In this document: piece by piece, positions 43,823 through 53,387 of the stretch
Position numbering within the stretch: position 1 is the stretch's first letter
How the letters are laid out: each line of letters begins with the position of its first letter
NCBI GenBank assembly: GCA_963665975.1
Contig: OY762508.1
Coordinates: 434,001-498,000 of the forward strand
Direction of reading: 5' to 3'
DNA length: 64,000 nt
Source of the DNA: G963665975 sp963665975
GTDB taxonomy: Bacteria; Bacteroidota; Rhodothermia; Rhodothermales; Bin80
Position numbers and translations under genes: made by a program
The notes under the pieces: model-generated
What the model saw: only the letters and a program-made list of their open reading frames with translations
Database searches by the model: none
What the model was told of the DNA's origin: nothing

Positions 43823-45523
43823 ATGCACCGCTCAGTTCACAGGCATACGCTACCGGTAGTGGGGCTAATCGTCCTCTTTACTGTCCCAACCGTGCGTGCC
43901 CAGGACCCTGGCCCGGCGGTACTTCCAGACATCGCTCCCCGTGAAGTGGAAATACGCGGGACGCTCGAAGTGTCTCTGCCGTCGCTTCAGCGGCGCGTGC
44001 TCGAAGGATTCAACCCGCCTCCGGAAGTACCGTCGCCAGCTGTGAACCGTAGACCGTTCTTGGAATCGTTCGACGAACACCGGGTGTTCTTTCCTCGTGA
44101 TCCGCTTCCGCCAGCCGAGCCACCGACCTCGTTGGGCGCCTCGGACCCGCCTGCTTTTGGGCGCTTCGAAACGTCTCTAGGCCGCTATGTAGACCGGTCG
44201 GTGCGCACCTACCTGCAGGCCCCACTGGGCGACAGGGTACAGGTCATCGCGCACGCCAATTATCGCGGCCGCTACGGACACCAGCCATTCGAAGCACGTC
44301 CCGAGATCCGCTCGCTGGTCGACGCCATTGTTCTTGGTGGAGGAATACGGACGTTTGCTCGTACATGGACGCTTGGCCTTGACGTTCGCGGTTTCACGGA
44401 ATCGTATGACTTGTACGGAAGGCCATTGTCTGCCGACTCAGCACCGATCCGCCGGGGCAGCAGCCTTGACGGGCATCTTACGCTGGAAACGGCGCCAGAT
44501 GTGCCCCTGTCAGCGCGGCTGGACATCAAGGGCGCATCTACAGCCTATACGACGGAAAGCGCGCTGGAAACCGAGCCAAATGACCGGCTGCATGAAACCC
44601 GCCTGGACATAGAAAGCGCAGTGGCGTTTCCTGTGTCCGCCGGCGATGTATGGCTGAAAGGGTCGGTGTCGCGTGGAGCGCGGGGAATTGATCTCGGCGC
44701 GGCAACGACCTATGCGGCAGGAGGCGGACTTTCGATGGACGCAAACCCCAAGCTACGAGTACGTGTGGGGGCTATGGTGTTGGGAGACATTGGAGGGAAG
44801 GAACGTGGCGAGATTGCAGTTGCACCATACATACGTGCGGACCTGTATCCCATGCCGGGCCTCCGGCTGTATGTGGGCAACTTTCCGCGCGCAACCGCAA
44901 CGACCGTTGCATCGCTGTTTCGCGAAAATCCCTATGTACACGCCCTCCCCGAGCTAGCGCCAACACTTGCCCCCATCGATTCAGAATTGGGGGCGACGTT
45001 GTATCTGGGCCCGTTGCAGTTTTCTGGCAGAGGTGGTCTCCGCATTATGCCCCAGTACCGATACTTTGAAGCCCTGTCCGAGACCGAACAGCACACAGCA
45101 ACGCCGCGCTACGCCCATGCCCGCATCTTCCACGCCGGCGGTAGCAGCTCTATCGTGCTTCCTGGCGGTATTCATGCCATGATTGATATTACATTCCGGC
45201 GCGGGCAACTCCACAGGCTTGACAGCCCGATTCCATACTTTGCGCCGATTCTGGCGCAGTCGACCATGTCGGTCGCCTTTGCTCGGCGTCGAGGGCGAAT
45301 CCAACTGCGAGGCTATTACGAGAGCGCCCGACCAATAGACCGCGCAGAATCCATCATGCTTGACGGTTACGCGGACCTGGACATTGAGATTTCCTATCGC
45401 GTTACTACCCACGTCGGGATTCTGCTCCGTATGGAGAACATAGCAGGCTCCCAGAATGCGCGCTGGGCACACTACGCAGAGCCGCCTGGTATGATCGGAG
45501 TCGGTGTATACCTCCGCTGGTAA
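43823..45523 (+). CDS. Outer-membrane beta-barrel protein, TonB-dependent-receptor-like
   Basis: A 566-residue protein with a signal peptide (VVGLIVLFTVPTVRA) and a long antiparallel-strand region typical of an outer-membrane barrel, ending GMIGVGVYLRW with a C-terminal aromatic residue. There is no N-terminal plug domain as in true TonB receptors, so a porin or assembly-type barrel is as likely. ATG 43823 is chosen for the signal peptide; TTG 43811 is possible. Upstream is the TPR gene and downstream the HU-like genes. Confidence 0.75.
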   Translation: MHRSVHRHTLPVVGLIVLFTVPTVRAQDPGPAVLPDIAPREVEIRGTLEVSLPSLQRRVLEGFNPPPEVPSPAVNRRPFLESFDEHRVFFPRDPLPPAEPPTSLGASDPPAFGRFETSLGRYVDRSVRTYLQAPLGDRVQVIAHANYRGRYGHQPFEARPEIRSLVDAIVLGGGIRTFARTWTLGLDVRGFTESYDLYGRPLSADSAPIRRGSSLDGHLTLETAPDVPLSARLDIKGASTAYTTESALETEPNDRLHETRLDIESAVAFPVSAGDVWLKGSVSRGARGIDLGAATTYAAGGGLSMDANPKLRVRVGAMVLGDIGGKERGEIAVAPYIRADLYPMPGLRLYVGNFPRATATTVASLFRENPYVHALPELAPTLAPIDSELGATLYLGPLQFSGRGGLRIMPQYRYFEALSETEQHTATPRYAHARIFHAGGSSSIVLPGGIHAMIDITFRRGQLHRLDSPIPYFAPILAQSTMSVAFARRRGRIQLRGYYESARPIDRAESIMLDGYADLDIEISYRVTTHVGILLRMENIAGSQNARWAHYAEPPGMIGVGVYLRW

Positions 45524-45587
45524 ACGCCACCTTTACAACCGTCACTGCTTGTTCTATCTTGACTTGCCGGAAGCAACATGTCGTGGT

Positions 45588-45800
45588 ATGAACACTATAG
45601 ATCCAAGTCAGGTAATTGAGTCCGTAACGGACGCCGTGCGCGATTCGTTACACCATGGTGGCGAAGCGCATTTGCCTGGACTTGGCAGGCTGATCGTCGT
45701 CCATACGCCTGCCAGCGTGGTCGAACATGACAATGGTAGCGTGACCGTTATGCCGCCGTCCAATCGGATTGTATTCCAGCAACAGCCGGAACCCAAGTAA
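45588..45800 (+). CDS. Small HU-like domain protein
   Basis: The 70-residue protein resembles the HU/IHF-like domain of the CCDC81-type family: two helices (ESVTDAVRDSLHHGG) and the beta segment EAHLPGLGRLIVVH. No basic DNA-binding arms are seen. A longer frame from 45504 overlaps the barrel gene and is not preferred. The adjacent gene carries a similar HPGIG-type domain fused to SPOR, so this may be the partner subunit. Function in this context is inferred. Confidence 0.6.
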   Translation: MNTIDPSQVIESVTDAVRDSLHHGGEAHLPGLGRLIVVHTPASVVEHDNGSVTVMPPSNRIVFQQQPEPK

Positions 45801-45823
45801 TTCGTCTCTTCCCTGCAGGTCCC

Positions 45824-46696
45824 ATGCCCGATTCGGTTGTTGAACGTGTGGCCAGGCGCCTGGACATCAGCGAGGATCAGTCCGCGCGGTTGGTTCATGC
45901 GGTAGGAGAGCTTATCCAGGTGCAGCTCACACGTGACGGCATCGTTCATGTGCCGGGTATCGGCTTGCTTACCCGTACAGAGGACAAAATAGACCTTGAA
46001 CCCGATCAGAGCCTTCTCGCGACAGTCAACGGCTCTTTTGCGGGACTGGAGCCCGTGCACTTTGGACCATCGGACGCCGACGCCGCTAAAGCGTCAAAGG
46101 AGTCGGAAACGGAGCAGGAGCCAGCCGTCGAACCCGCTCCCTTAAAGGTACCGATCCGGGAGGACCGCGCCCCAAGGCGTGCGCGCAAGAAAGCGTGGCG
46201 CAGTCCCCTTGGCCTAGTGGTTGGGACGCTAGTGCTCGTTGCCACCGGCGCGGCGCTGGTCTTCCAGTTCGGCATGCCCAGACTATCCACCGAGACGGCC
46301 ATAACAGAGCAGTCACCCGACCCGGTTACCCCGACGCCAGCGAGTGAAGATCCAATTCCACAACCTGTCGACCCGGCAGAGGCAATTGCCGTTGAGGAAA
46401 ACAACGTGGCGGAGGCATCGGAGCCGCTTGTGCAACGAAGCTCAGACGGGTACACCATCGTAGTGGCATCGTTCGAGACAGAGAGCATTGCGATGGCAGT
46501 AGCTCAGCAGCACCGCGACCGTCTCGCCGGAACAGACGTACTGGTGGATGTCATGCGGAGCGCCATGCAAGGCAACACGGTGTTTCGGGTAATCGTTGGA
46601 CAGGCGCCCACGGTTGACAGTGCGGTAGCCCTGCGGGCGGAATTGACCGAACTGCCTGCGGATGCGTGGATTACGCGTATCCGGCCTGATAATTAA
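45824..46696 (+). CDS. HU-like domain / transmembrane / SPOR-domain protein
   Basis: A 290-residue protein with an N-terminal HU-like domain (VERVARRLDISEDQSARLVHAV then HVPGIGLL, about residues 1-55), an acidic linker, one transmembrane helix at about 128-149 (LGLVVGTLVLVATGAALVF), and a C-terminal SPOR domain (about 208-288) that should bind denuded peptidoglycan at the septum. The topology puts the HU-like part in the cytoplasm and SPOR in the periplasm, as in other Bacteroidota division-linked proteins. It lies between the small HU-like gene and TolQ/TolR. Confidence 0.8.
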   Translation: MPDSVVERVARRLDISEDQSARLVHAVGELIQVQLTRDGIVHVPGIGLLTRTEDKIDLEPDQSLLATVNGSFAGLEPVHFGPSDADAAKASKESETEQEPAVEPAPLKVPIREDRAPRRARKKAWRSPLGLVVGTLVLVATGAALVFQFGMPRLSTETAITEQSPDPVTPTPASEDPIPQPVDPAEAIAVEENNVAEASEPLVQRSSDGYTIVVASFETESIAMAVAQQHRDRLAGTDVLVDVMRSAMQGNTVFRVIVGQAPTVDSAVALRAELTELPADAWITRIRPDN

Positions 46697-46779
46697 ACAA
46701 TATTGTAGGGGAGGACAGCGGATCACGCACTCCAACCTGCAGTAAACGTGCAGCAGAGAACGCACAATCCCGGGCCTAT

Positions 46780-47514
46780 ATGCTAATGACATTGCTCCAA
46801 CAGGCAGCGGCTTCTGAGACCGTACAGGCTGCGACTGATTCCATGCTGGTCGGAACAACGACGGACACATCCTCTGTCCTCGACACGCTGCTGCTCGGTG
46901 GATGGGTAATGGCCCCGATTGCGCTCTTGAGCATACTTACGATCTATCTCTTCGTGGAGCGCATGATGACACTGCGACGGTCGAAGGCGGACCGCAGTTA
47001 TGTCATGGATCGCGTCCGCGAGTATATCGAACAGGGCAACATCCAGGGTGCAGTTGCCTTCTGCGAGCACCGCGAGAAGCCTCTGACGCGTCTTTTGGCC
47101 CACGGTCTTGAACGCTTGGGGCGTCCTATTTCGGAAATCGAGGATGCCGTACAGGCCGCAGGACGCTACGAAACCTTCGAGCTCGAGAAACGAACCGACT
47201 TGTTGGCCAGCTTTGCGGGTATCGCGCCCATGCTCGGCTTTCTGGGCACCGTAACAGGCATGATCGAGGCGTTTCAGGAAATCCAGCGGCTGCAGGGGAA
47301 CGTAAATCCGAGCGTACTGGCGGGTGGAATCTGGGAAGCTCTTTTGACTACTGCGGCAGGATTGATCGTAGGTATCATGGCCCTCTTTTTCTATAATTTC
47401 CTGCTCAACCGGATTAAGCGGCTGGTGAATGATATGGAGCGGTCGGCTACAGAATTTATAGACCTCCTCCAGGAGCCGGCGCCTCCGCCACAACGCGCAA
47501 AGCCGCTGTTCTAA
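46780..47514 (+). CDS. MotA/TolQ/ExbB proton channel subunit
   Basis: A 244-residue protein with three hydrophobic segments: APIALLSILTIYLFVERMM, then ASFAGIAPMLGFLGTVTGMIEAF, then ALLTTAAGLIVGIMALFFYNFLLNR. The G(I)APMLGFLGTV signature defines the TolQ/ExbB family. With the next gene it forms a proton-driven motor that powers outer-membrane stabilisation during division or TonB-linked transport. The close SPOR-domain neighbour favours the Tol role. ATG at 46780 or 46786 are both possible. Confidence 0.88.
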   Translation: MLMTLLQQAAASETVQAATDSMLVGTTTDTSSVLDTLLLGGWVMAPIALLSILTIYLFVERMMTLRRSKADRSYVMDRVREYIEQGNIQGAVAFCEHREKPLTRLLAHGLERLGRPISEIEDAVQAAGRYETFELEKRTDLLASFAGIAPMLGFLGTVTGMIEAFQEIQRLQGNVNPSVLAGGIWEALLTTAAGLIVGIMALFFYNFLLNRIKRLVNDMERSATEFIDLLQEPAPPPQRAKPLF

Positions 47515-47525
47515 CCGCAAACGTC

Positions 47526-47933
47526 ATGGCCTTCAACTTTGCATCGTCGCGAAAGCCACTGTCCGTGTTCGGTATGGCGGGGCTTGCCGATATCGTACTG
47601 TTGCTACTGATCTTCTTTCTGCTCACTTCAACGTTTATTCCGCAGCTCGGCATACAGGTGAACCTGCCGCAGGCCGATGTTTCAGCACCCAATGAGCCGG
47701 ACCATGTCGCAGTGGCCATAACTGCTGAGGGCGTCTACTACGTGGACGGGAATGCAGTGTCGCGAGAGGATTTGTTAGGGGCCGTCCTATCCTCCCGAGG
47801 TACAAGGACCACCATGGTGATCCGCGCCGACAAGGCTGCGACCATCGAGCAATTCACGAGAGTGGCCTCCATCGCCAGGGCCGCCGACTTGCGTGTCCTC
47901 ATGGCGACAGAGCGACAGGAGCTGCAACCATAA
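47526..47933 (+). CDS. ExbD/TolR family protein
   Basis: A 135-residue protein with a single N-terminal membrane helix GLADIVLLLLIFFLLTSTFI containing the proton-path aspartate (Asp22), followed by a periplasmic domain (QVNLPQADV ... VVIRADKAATIEQF). This is the classic ExbD/TolR plan. It follows the TolQ-like gene by 11 bp and should form its motor partner. Confidence 0.9.
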   Translation: MAFNFASSRKPLSVFGMAGLADIVLLLLIFFLLTSTFIPQLGIQVNLPQADVSAPNEPDHVAVAITAEGVYYVDGNAVSREDLLGAVLSSRGTRTTMVIRADKAATIEQFTRVASIARAADLRVLMATERQELQP

Positions 47934-47955
47934 CCGCAGGGGTTGACGTATCCTT

Positions 47956-48726
47956 ATGGGAGCCGCACAGGATTATTTTGATCGGACTCTAGAACTCCTC
48001 CAAGCGCTTCGAAACACGCAGACGCATACTATTGAGCAAGCCGCAGAGCTATGCGCCGGCCGCATAGCGCAGGGCGGTCTGGTGTTTCTGTTTGGAGCCG
48101 GTCATTCGCGCATGATGTGTGAAGAAATGACGCCAAGGCAGGGTGGCTTTGTCGGATTCGTCGCCCTCGTTGAGCAGGCGGTCTCCAATCATGCGGCAAT
48201 CACCGGTGCGAACGGTCTGCGCGGGCCATTGCATTTGGAAAAGGTCGAGGGTTATGCAGAGGAGATACTCCGCGGGTTTCATTTTGGACCTCACGACGCG
48301 TTCATCATTATTTCCACGAGCGGTATTCGCCCACTGATCGTAGAAATGGCGCTTGGGGCACGTGCGCGGGGACTTCCCGTGATCGCCATTGTATCCCGCA
48401 ATCACTGCGAACAATCCGTGGCAGCGCACACCTCTGGACAGAAGCTTGTTGACGTTGCCGACATCATCCTCGACAACCAGAGTCCGCCCGGCGACTGTAT
48501 CGTTGCCTTGGAGGGCATGGAATGGGCTACTGGTCCGACGTCTACCGTGACGGGAGGCATGCTGATCAACATGCTGCGCGTGGAGGTGGCTCAGCGCCTC
48601 CTGAATCGCGGCATTAAGCCGGAAATCCTGCCCAGTCACCAGTTTGTCGGCAACCTGTCGGCAGAAGAGCAACTGGAACGTTTCTACGAGGCCTATCGCA
48701 AGAGCCTGGGGCATCTGTACCGCTAA
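47956..48726 (+). CDS. SIS-domain phosphosugar-binding protein (UPF0309-like)
   Basis: A 256-residue SIS-fold protein: GGLVFLFGAGHSRMMCEEM is the first sugar-phosphate loop and FIIISTSGIRPLIVEMALGAR the second (STSG). The long form with RGLPVIAIVS and a C-terminal helical cap matches the UPF0309 family of uncharacterised sugar isomerases or binding proteins. It is followed 12 bp later by a ROK protein, which suggests an amino-sugar catabolic pair (for example N-acetylmuramate or N-acetylmannosamine type). The precise reaction is not inferable. Confidence 0.85.
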   Translation: MGAAQDYFDRTLELLQALRNTQTHTIEQAAELCAGRIAQGGLVFLFGAGHSRMMCEEMTPRQGGFVGFVALVEQAVSNHAAITGANGLRGPLHLEKVEGYAEEILRGFHFGPHDAFIIISTSGIRPLIVEMALGARARGLPVIAIVSRNHCEQSVAAHTSGQKLVDVADIILDNQSPPGDCIVALEGMEWATGPTSTVTGGMLINMLRVEVAQRLLNRGIKPEILPSHQFVGNLSAEEQLERFYEAYRKSLGHLYR

Positions 48727-48738
48727 CGAGTTCTGCCC

Positions 48739-49722
48739 ATGAAGTCCAGCTATGTTATTGGAATTGATATTGGTGGCACACGCGTCAAGAGCGGTGCGGT
48801 CGCGGCTGGTGGCGCGCTTCTTGCGCGCAGCACAGAGCCGACGGGCTTCGCCATGAAGACAGACGCACTCGTCCAATCGCTAGAAGATCGCGTGCGGCAC
48901 ATTATACATGCGCTCGGGGCGTCTCCTGCCTATATCGCGCTCGGACTTTCCGGAGCCGTAGACCCCGACATGGGAGTGGTTCTGTTGCCGGGCAAATTAC
49001 AGGTCGAGGGCTTCCCCCTCGTGCCAAGCCTGCGCGAACGAACCGGTCTCCCCGTCATTGCGGATAACGACGGGCGGCTGTCCATGCTGGCTGAGGCCCG
49101 ATACGGGCAGGCCCGCAACCAACAGTGGGCAGTTACCATTACGCTGGGCACGGGGGTCGGCTCGGGGGTGATGCTGGATGGCAGGGTCCTGCGAGATCCA
49201 CGTCTGCAGTTCGGCACGCAAGCCAGTCATATTGTGCAGGAGGCGCATAGTGACAGGCTCTGCATCACGCGCGCCCGAGGCACAGCCAATATTCTCTGCT
49301 CGGCCACGGCGCTCGCGATGGCGGTCCGCGATGGACTGCTGCGTGGGCTTCCATCCGTATTGAACGAGGCGTTCTTCAATGACCCAAACAGCATTGATTT
49401 TGAGGCCGTCATCCGGGGTGTGGAAGCCGGCGACGCGTTGTGCCAGGACGCACTGGAGCGATGGACGACAAGCCTGGGGTGGTTCCTGACGAGCATCGTA
49501 CACATGTACGCGCCGGAAATTATCATCTTGAGCGGGGGTGCCACCAACGCGGCAGACCATTTTCTTGATCAAGTGCGCGCGCACGTCAACAATCACACGT
49601 TTCGGTATCCGCTTGCCGACGAAATACGGATCGTACGCACAGAACTAACAGATTACGCCGGCGTCCTGGGCGCCGCCGCCCTGGCGTGGCAGCAAGTGGA
49701 ACGCCAGGAAGAGCTTCGTTGA
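48739..49722 (+). CDS. ROK family sugar kinase-like protein
   Basis: A 327-residue protein with VIGIDIGGTRVKSG (phosphate loop), VIADNDGRLSMLAE (acidic catalytic position, with Asp-Gly in place of the usual Asp-x-Asn-Ala) and ITLGTGVGSGVMLDG. The usual zinc motif (GH...CxCGxxGC) is replaced by SHIVQEAHSDRLCITRARG with only scattered cysteines. It therefore lacks the normal metal site and may have shifted substrate. Paired with the SIS-domain gene directly upstream. Confidence 0.82.
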   Translation: MKSSYVIGIDIGGTRVKSGAVAAGGALLARSTEPTGFAMKTDALVQSLEDRVRHIIHALGASPAYIALGLSGAVDPDMGVVLLPGKLQVEGFPLVPSLRERTGLPVIADNDGRLSMLAEARYGQARNQQWAVTITLGTGVGSGVMLDGRVLRDPRLQFGTQASHIVQEAHSDRLCITRARGTANILCSATALAMAVRDGLLRGLPSVLNEAFFNDPNSIDFEAVIRGVEAGDALCQDALERWTTSLGWFLTSIVHMYAPEIIILSGGATNAADHFLDQVRAHVNNHTFRYPLADEIRIVRTELTDYAGVLGAAALAWQQVERQEELR

Positions 49723-49778
49723 CGTACGTCCTGATCGGGTGCCAGCGACGTCACGCTCTATCCTATTCTGTGACGAAC

Positions 49779-52700
49779 CTATTTGACGAGCACCAGCAGA
49801 CGCGTTTCCACAGCCACTTCCCGGTCCATACGCGCTACGACGCGACACACGTACATGCCCGAGGCCAACCCTGCGGCATTCACTTCCATGCTGTGCCCAA
49901 ATCCCGCCTCTAACGACTGCGCGGGCAGCTCCAGCACATGCTGTCCGGCCAAGTTTGTCACAACCACACCTACCTGTGCAGCCTCCGGCAGATCAAACAC
50001 AATCCGCGTCGATGGATTGAACGGGTTTGGGTATGGCCCATGCAGCACAAACGCTGCCGGCATCTCCGATGTCTCCGGCTTGTGCGTGCGGATGGCGTCA
50101 TCGTCCACCACGGTCACACGGATCTCCACGTTCTTTCCAGTATACTCTCCTCCGTGCGGCGTGAGTGTCAACAGCGCCTCATCGTCCACATCGTCCGCGT
50201 CGTCCCTCGCACTGACTGCGATCTGTTGCTCTTCGTTCCAGTTACTCTCCGTAAACGTAAGCATGAGGGGCTCCACGTCCAAGTCAGTATCGGCATGCCC
50301 TGTCACTGCTACCATCACGTCGCCCTCCGGGGCGTCAGAGAGGCGTACCCCCACAGTCTGTGCAACCCCCTCCTCATCCAGCGTCAGCGTATGATCTCCG
50401 GCCACTTCCAGCGTGTGGGCGTCCTTGTCCAGCACGATTACTTCTACCCCTCCACTGACGTCCTCGTATTTTCCTCCCGTCGCTGTCAGCAGCACCTCCG
50501 CCCGATCATTCGTCTCGTTCCGATCTGCAACGGACTCGACCATCACTTCTTGCGCCATTCCGTGGTTGCTGGCGGTGAATATCAGTAATTGCGGCGCGGC
50601 GGTTACCCCGTGCCCGGCGACGCTCAGCACCACATTCGCCCTGGGCGCGGTCTGCAGGTGTACGGTAAAGCTGCCGGACTGCCCTTCCCACAGGTGAAGC
50701 TTGCCGCCTCCCGACACTACAATCCCTTCGTCATCCGTTATCCGTACATCTGCCTGTGCGATATGGTCGTAGCCTCCGCCCTGGGCATCCAGGAACAACG
50801 TCACCACTTCGTCTGCGATGCCGTCATCATCCTGCCCGGCCTCCATACGTAACACCTGCTCTGTGTCCCAGTCTTCTGCCGCGAATGTGAACACCGTCTC
50901 GCTCAGTATGAGGTCCGTTGCCTCGTGTCCCGTTACCGTAACCTGTACCGCGCCTAACGGCGGCAGCGACAACACCATGCCCACGTCCGCCGTGCTTCCC
51001 TCCCACAGCCGTATCATGGGCTGCGTCACTTGCACGGATGCAATGTCACTATCCAGGACCCGTACATTCACTTGCGCTGTCACATATCCCGGCGCATCGA
51101 ATTGCAGCACGACTTCGTCGTCCATCCAGTCTGCATCCATCACAGCTGACACGGCTATAGAGTCCGAGAGGCTACCCGAAGAAATCTGTAGTGTAACTGG
51201 CTCCTGACTTCCGTCCACTCGCACATCCGTACCCGCGTGGCCCGCTACGGTCACGTCCAGATCGCTTGCTTCGGCCAATTCCAGATGGATCGTCAGCGTA
51301 TCGGACTGTCCTTCCCCGATTACGAGCATCGTCGGCGTGAATGCGAAGGAGCGCAATTGCGGGTCATCATCGGTGATCGTGATTTCCACCGCCGCAGGAC
51401 TACCAGCCTCTATCCCCGGTGGCAGGCTGCTGCCCAGAGCAACCGTGAATGTCTCGTCGTCCATATCCGCATCCTGCTCCGCACTGATATCTCCTGTACC
51501 GCTCGTGTTGCCCGCCGTAATGGTAATGCCAGACAACGTCGAATAGTCCCCGTCCTCCGCCGTATCGGGTGTGATCTCCAGTGGGATCGTCACACTCGTG
51601 CTCTGCGACTCCGACAACGTGGCGGTAATAGTGACCGACCCGCCCTCCTCCACCGGATTGGGCGACGCCGAAAGCGATACGGACAACAAGTCATCATCGG
51701 TGATCGTGATTTCCACCGACGTAGGACTACCAGCCTCTGTCCCCGGTGGCAGGCTGCTGCCCAGAGCAACCGTGAATGTCTCGTCGTCCATGTCCGCATC
51801 CTGCTCCGCACTGATATCTCCTGTACCGCTCGTGTTGCCCGCCGTAATGGCAATGCCAGACAACGTCGAATAGTCCCCGTCCTCCGCAGTATCGGGTGTG
51901 ATCTCCAGCGGGATCGTCACATTCGTGCTCTGCGACTCCGACAACGTGGCGGTGATGGTGACCGACTCGCCCTCCTCAACCGGATTCGGCGATGCCGAAA
52001 TCGATACGGCCGACAAGTCATCATCGGTGATCGTGATTTCCACTGACGTAGGACTACGAGCCTCTATCCCCGGTGGCAGGCTGCTGCCCAGAGCAACCGT
52101 GAATGTCTCGTCGTCCACGTCCGCATCCTGCTCCGCACTGATGTCTCCAGTACCGCTCGTGTTGCCCGCCGTAATGGTGATGCCAGACAACGTCGAGTAG
52201 TCCCCGTCCTCCGCCGTATCGGATGTGATCTCCAGCGGTATCGTCACATCCGTGTTCTGCGACACCGACAACGAGACGGTGATGGTGACCGACTCGCCCT
52301 CTTCAACCGGATTCGGCGACGCCGAAAGTGACACAGTCGACACAGGTTCCGGATCGTTTTCGGTGATGGTCAGGGTGTGAACAGCGGTGCCACCCACCGA
52401 GTATCCTGAACCGCTTGCGAGAGTAAGAACGACAGTTTCATCACCTTCATAGTCCGTGTCTTCACTAATTGTCACCTGAATCGTTGCCGTAGACGCACCA
52501 TTTGTCACGGAAAGGGACCCTGAGCTGCCTATACTGAAGTCACTGCTTCCCGCCGTACCCCCGACGGTGTATCCGACCGTGATCGCAGAAACCGGCGTCG
52601 GCGACAGGTTAATCGTGACGTCCGCAGAACTCCCTCCTTCGCCCACGGTCGATGCCGCCTGTGCAAAGGACACTACCGGATCGGAGGCCATAAGGGTAAA

Positions 52701-53387
52701 CGTCAGCCGTGCCATGCGTTCGTTGGAGAACTTCCCTTCTCCTTGCAGGCTGGTGATGACCCCCTGCGGGTTGGTGGCCGGGTTAGACAGTGAAAAATCT
52801 TCACCTTCCTCAGTGCCAGCGTCATAGGGGTACAGATTCACTTCCCGCGTAGCGTACCATTGGCCGTTGTCATCAAGCAGGGACAAACCGGATACACCCA
52901 CAAACCAGTCCGGGCTGGGCCCGATCATGGACAGCAGGGTCACCCTCGGATACGTCGTCGACGGGGAAATTGTGAAGGTGGCACTGCCCGTACCTCCGCC
53001 GGAAACGCCTTGTTCGATGACGGACCCGGTATGAGGGCTGGCCTGCACTTCTGCTCTGAAAGCGCTGGTTGAGCCAAGCTCTGCTACATCCTCGACACCC
53101 GCAGTTGCCATTTCGCCACTGGCCCAGAACGTTACATCGCTGCTGTGAACGGCGCCGATGAGCGTGGTAAAGTGTGCACCGCTGGCAACGCCTCCGGGCG
53201 TGCTGTCCAGAGTCCAGTTTCCCTGGAACGTGACGCTATAGGTTGCCTGCTGTGCCTGCGCGAATCGTCCGCACCACCCTGCCGCCGCCACCACAAGTGC
53301 ACAGATGAGAAACCGGACTACGAGCATTCGCCGCGCAGCATCCTTTGCAGAAAGTGTGGCAATGTTACGCGCAGTGGAGTTTCCCAT
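49779..53387 (-). CDS. Secreted spondin_N / Calx-beta repeat protein with T9SS tail
   Basis: A 1,202-residue protein. After a signal peptide it has a spondin_N domain (YSVTFQGNWTLDSTPGGV to about residue 210), then a Calx-beta domain (YTVGGTAGSSDFSIGSSG). Three near-identical 109-residue units follow, each opening SASPNPVEEG and closing ITITDDD, then four more distantly related beta domains with AGHxxTDL motifs. It ends in a type A type IX sorting domain (PYPNPFNPSTRIVF ... GMYVCRVV). It is thus exported and probably attached to the cell surface, as an adhesin or matrix protein. The start at 53387 is outermost; 53327 would give a tighter signal peptide. Confidence 0.88.
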   Translation of the reverse strand: MGNSTARNIATLSAKDAARRMLVVRFLICALVVAAAGWCGRFAQAQQATYSVTFQGNWTLDSTPGGVASGAHFTTLIGAVHSSDVTFWASGEMATAGVEDVAELGSTSAFRAEVQASPHTGSVIEQGVSGGGTGSATFTISPSTTYPRVTLLSMIGPSPDWFVGVSGLSLLDDNGQWYATREVNLYPYDAGTEEGEDFSLSNPATNPQGVITSLQGEGKFSNERMARLTFTLMASDPVVSFAQAASTVGEGGSSADVTINLSPTPVSAITVGYTVGGTAGSSDFSIGSSGSLSVTNGASTATIQVTISEDTDYEGDETVVLTLASGSGYSVGGTAVHTLTITENDPEPVSTVSLSASPNPVEEGESVTITVSLSVSQNTDVTIPLEITSDTAEDGDYSTLSGITITAGNTSGTGDISAEQDADVDDETFTVALGSSLPPGIEARSPTSVEITITDDDLSAVSISASPNPVEEGESVTITATLSESQSTNVTIPLEITPDTAEDGDYSTLSGIAITAGNTSGTGDISAEQDADMDDETFTVALGSSLPPGTEAGSPTSVEITITDDDLLSVSLSASPNPVEEGGSVTITATLSESQSTSVTIPLEITPDTAEDGDYSTLSGITITAGNTSGTGDISAEQDADMDDETFTVALGSSLPPGIEAGSPAAVEITITDDDPQLRSFAFTPTMLVIGEGQSDTLTIHLELAEASDLDVTVAGHAGTDVRVDGSQEPVTLQISSGSLSDSIAVSAVMDADWMDDEVVLQFDAPGYVTAQVNVRVLDSDIASVQVTQPMIRLWEGSTADVGMVLSLPPLGAVQVTVTGHEATDLILSETVFTFAAEDWDTEQVLRMEAGQDDDGIADEVVTLFLDAQGGGYDHIAQADVRITDDEGIVVSGGGKLHLWEGQSGSFTVHLQTAPRANVVLSVAGHGVTAAPQLLIFTASNHGMAQEVMVESVADRNETNDRAEVLLTATGGKYEDVSGGVEVIVLDKDAHTLEVAGDHTLTLDEEGVAQTVGVRLSDAPEGDVMVAVTGHADTDLDVEPLMLTFTESNWNEEQQIAVSARDDADDVDDEALLTLTPHGGEYTGKNVEIRVTVVDDDAIRTHKPETSEMPAAFVLHGPYPNPFNPSTRIVFDLPEAAQVGVVVTNLAGQHVLELPAQSLEAGFGHSMEVNAAGLASGMYVCRVVARMDREVAVETRLLVLVK
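51364..52344 (-). repeat. Three tandem 327-bp near-identical units in the T9SS protein
   Basis: The boundary sequence TCATCATCGGTGATCGTGAT recurs at 51364, 51691 and 52018 (the last within one or two bases), exactly 327 bp apart, encoding 109-residue domains. Unit ends are in frame. The high DNA identity implies recent duplication or gene conversion. Confidence 0.85.
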
